This document shows positions 63,605-64,000 of a DNA stretch of 64,000 bases, in pieces. Numbering within the stretch: the stretch's first letter is position 1; every line of letters starts with the position of its first letter. A model generated the notes under the pieces. It was not told the origin of the DNA. It did not search any database and was given only the letters and a program-made list of their open reading frames with translations. This stretch comes from Epiperipatus broadwayi. Taxonomy: Eukaryota; Onychophora; Udeonychophora; Euonychophora; Peripatidae. The DNA lies in contig JAQFVV010000184.1 in the NCBI GenBank assembly GCA_028023455.1, positions 1,364,001-1,428,000 on the forward strand, given 5' to 3'. The position numbers and the translations under genes are program-made.

Positions 63605-64000
63605 TTAATTGGCATGCCTGAGGATAGGCTCTTCATCCAGTGGCCTAAGTTGCCCCCAAGGGTCCCCAAAGAGCTTTTCTGGCATTAACAAGCAATCTCT
63701 GAAGATAATCCTTAAATATCTCTCCCAGGGTTCCTTACTTCCTTGCTTAAAAACAAAATAATTTCTAGTTAACCATGCGGTAAAAAGCAGGAACAGTTCC
63801 ATTTTAATCACAGCAAAAACACCAATTGTTATAGCATCCTTGATTCTTAGAATTTTCATGTTAGCCAGCAGTACTCTGGTTATAATATTTTGTCTAACAG
63901 GACTCAAAAATGGGCAAGCAGTAAAAATATGTCCAATAGTTTCATCCGTTATTTTACATAAGCTACATAGTGGTTCTGTTTTAAAGAAATTTCTATAATT
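63605..64000 (-). CDS. C-terminus of a LINE ORF with zinc-finger-like motif, partial
   Basis: On the minus strand the frame is open from the window edge (64000) to a stop at 63605, 131 codons without interruption. It begins in PLCSLCKITDETIGHIF, giving C-x2-C-x9-H-x5-C (with TAC), like the zf-RVT motif near the C-terminus of some LINE reverse transcriptases. An ~100-residue tail follows with AVIKMELFLLFTAWLTR and DPWGQLRPLD. The start lies outside the window. The intact frame contrasts with the surrounding dead elements. It could be a young LINE fragment or a retroelement-derived gene. Confidence 0.5.
   Translation of the reverse strand, partial: NYRNFFKTEPLCSLCKITDETIGHIFTACPFLSPVRQNIITRVLLANMKILRIKDAITIGVFAVIKMELFLLFTAWLTRNYFVFKQGSKEPWERYLRIIFRDCLLMPEKLFGDPWGQLRPLDEEPILRHAN

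Overview
The window looks like repeat-rich, intergenic nuclear DNA of an animal. It is very AT-rich, has no operon-like gene packing, and carries Penelope-like, RTE-type, hAT, LTR and tRNA-derived elements. An arthropod (perhaps a chelicerate) is a reasonable guess, but the sequence does not prove it. I found no convincing host protein-coding gene. Every ORF I can identify belongs to a transposable element, and nearly all are broken.

Layout. 1-7 kb: a decayed Gag-like gene (1100-2244), then three small inverted-repeat elements (2901-3085, 3711-3848, 4092-4633). 7.0-7.9 kb: an element bounded by identical 66-bp inverted repeats, with a cytosine-depleted interior and a hammerhead-like core. 16.3-19.5 kb: two tandem arrays, one of covarying hairpins, and a second Gag relic on the minus strand. 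21.4-26.6 kb: two Penelope-like fragments head to head; the plus-strand one is split by a 3.16-kb RTE-type LINE with an 11-bp target-site duplication. 28.2-29.4 kb: a second copy of the same Penelope family. 30.6-31.7 kb: a ~422-bp tandem repeat. 32.7-35.3 kb: a decayed hAT element with terminal repeats and 8-bp duplications. 35.7-36.3 kb and 62.65-63.4 kb: a ~456-bp repeat family. 39.6 kb: a tRNA-Gly-like sequence. 49.2-57.6 kb: a long-LTR retroelement with gag and no visible pol. 57.6 kb: a hairpin MITE. 58.0-58.8 kb: a probable solo LTR. 59.4-61.7 kb: a decayed LINE. 63.6-64.0 kb: the open C-terminus of another LINE, running off the window.

The most interesting result is that two different repeat families (~456 bp and ~422 bp) each carry one hammerhead-ribozyme fold per monomer. 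In the 456-bp family all four copies are 55 nt with the same layout: core CUGANGA and GAAAC, minimal stem III, NUH cleavage triplet, and a stem I with an internal loop. Stem II shows a compensatory A-U to G-C change. Tandem and inverted-dimer arrangement plus one ribozyme per unit fits retrozyme-like, circular-RNA-forming non-autonomous retroelements, with the Penelope-like elements as possible helpers (inference). A second theme is one Gag family present three times, once between LTRs with no pol.
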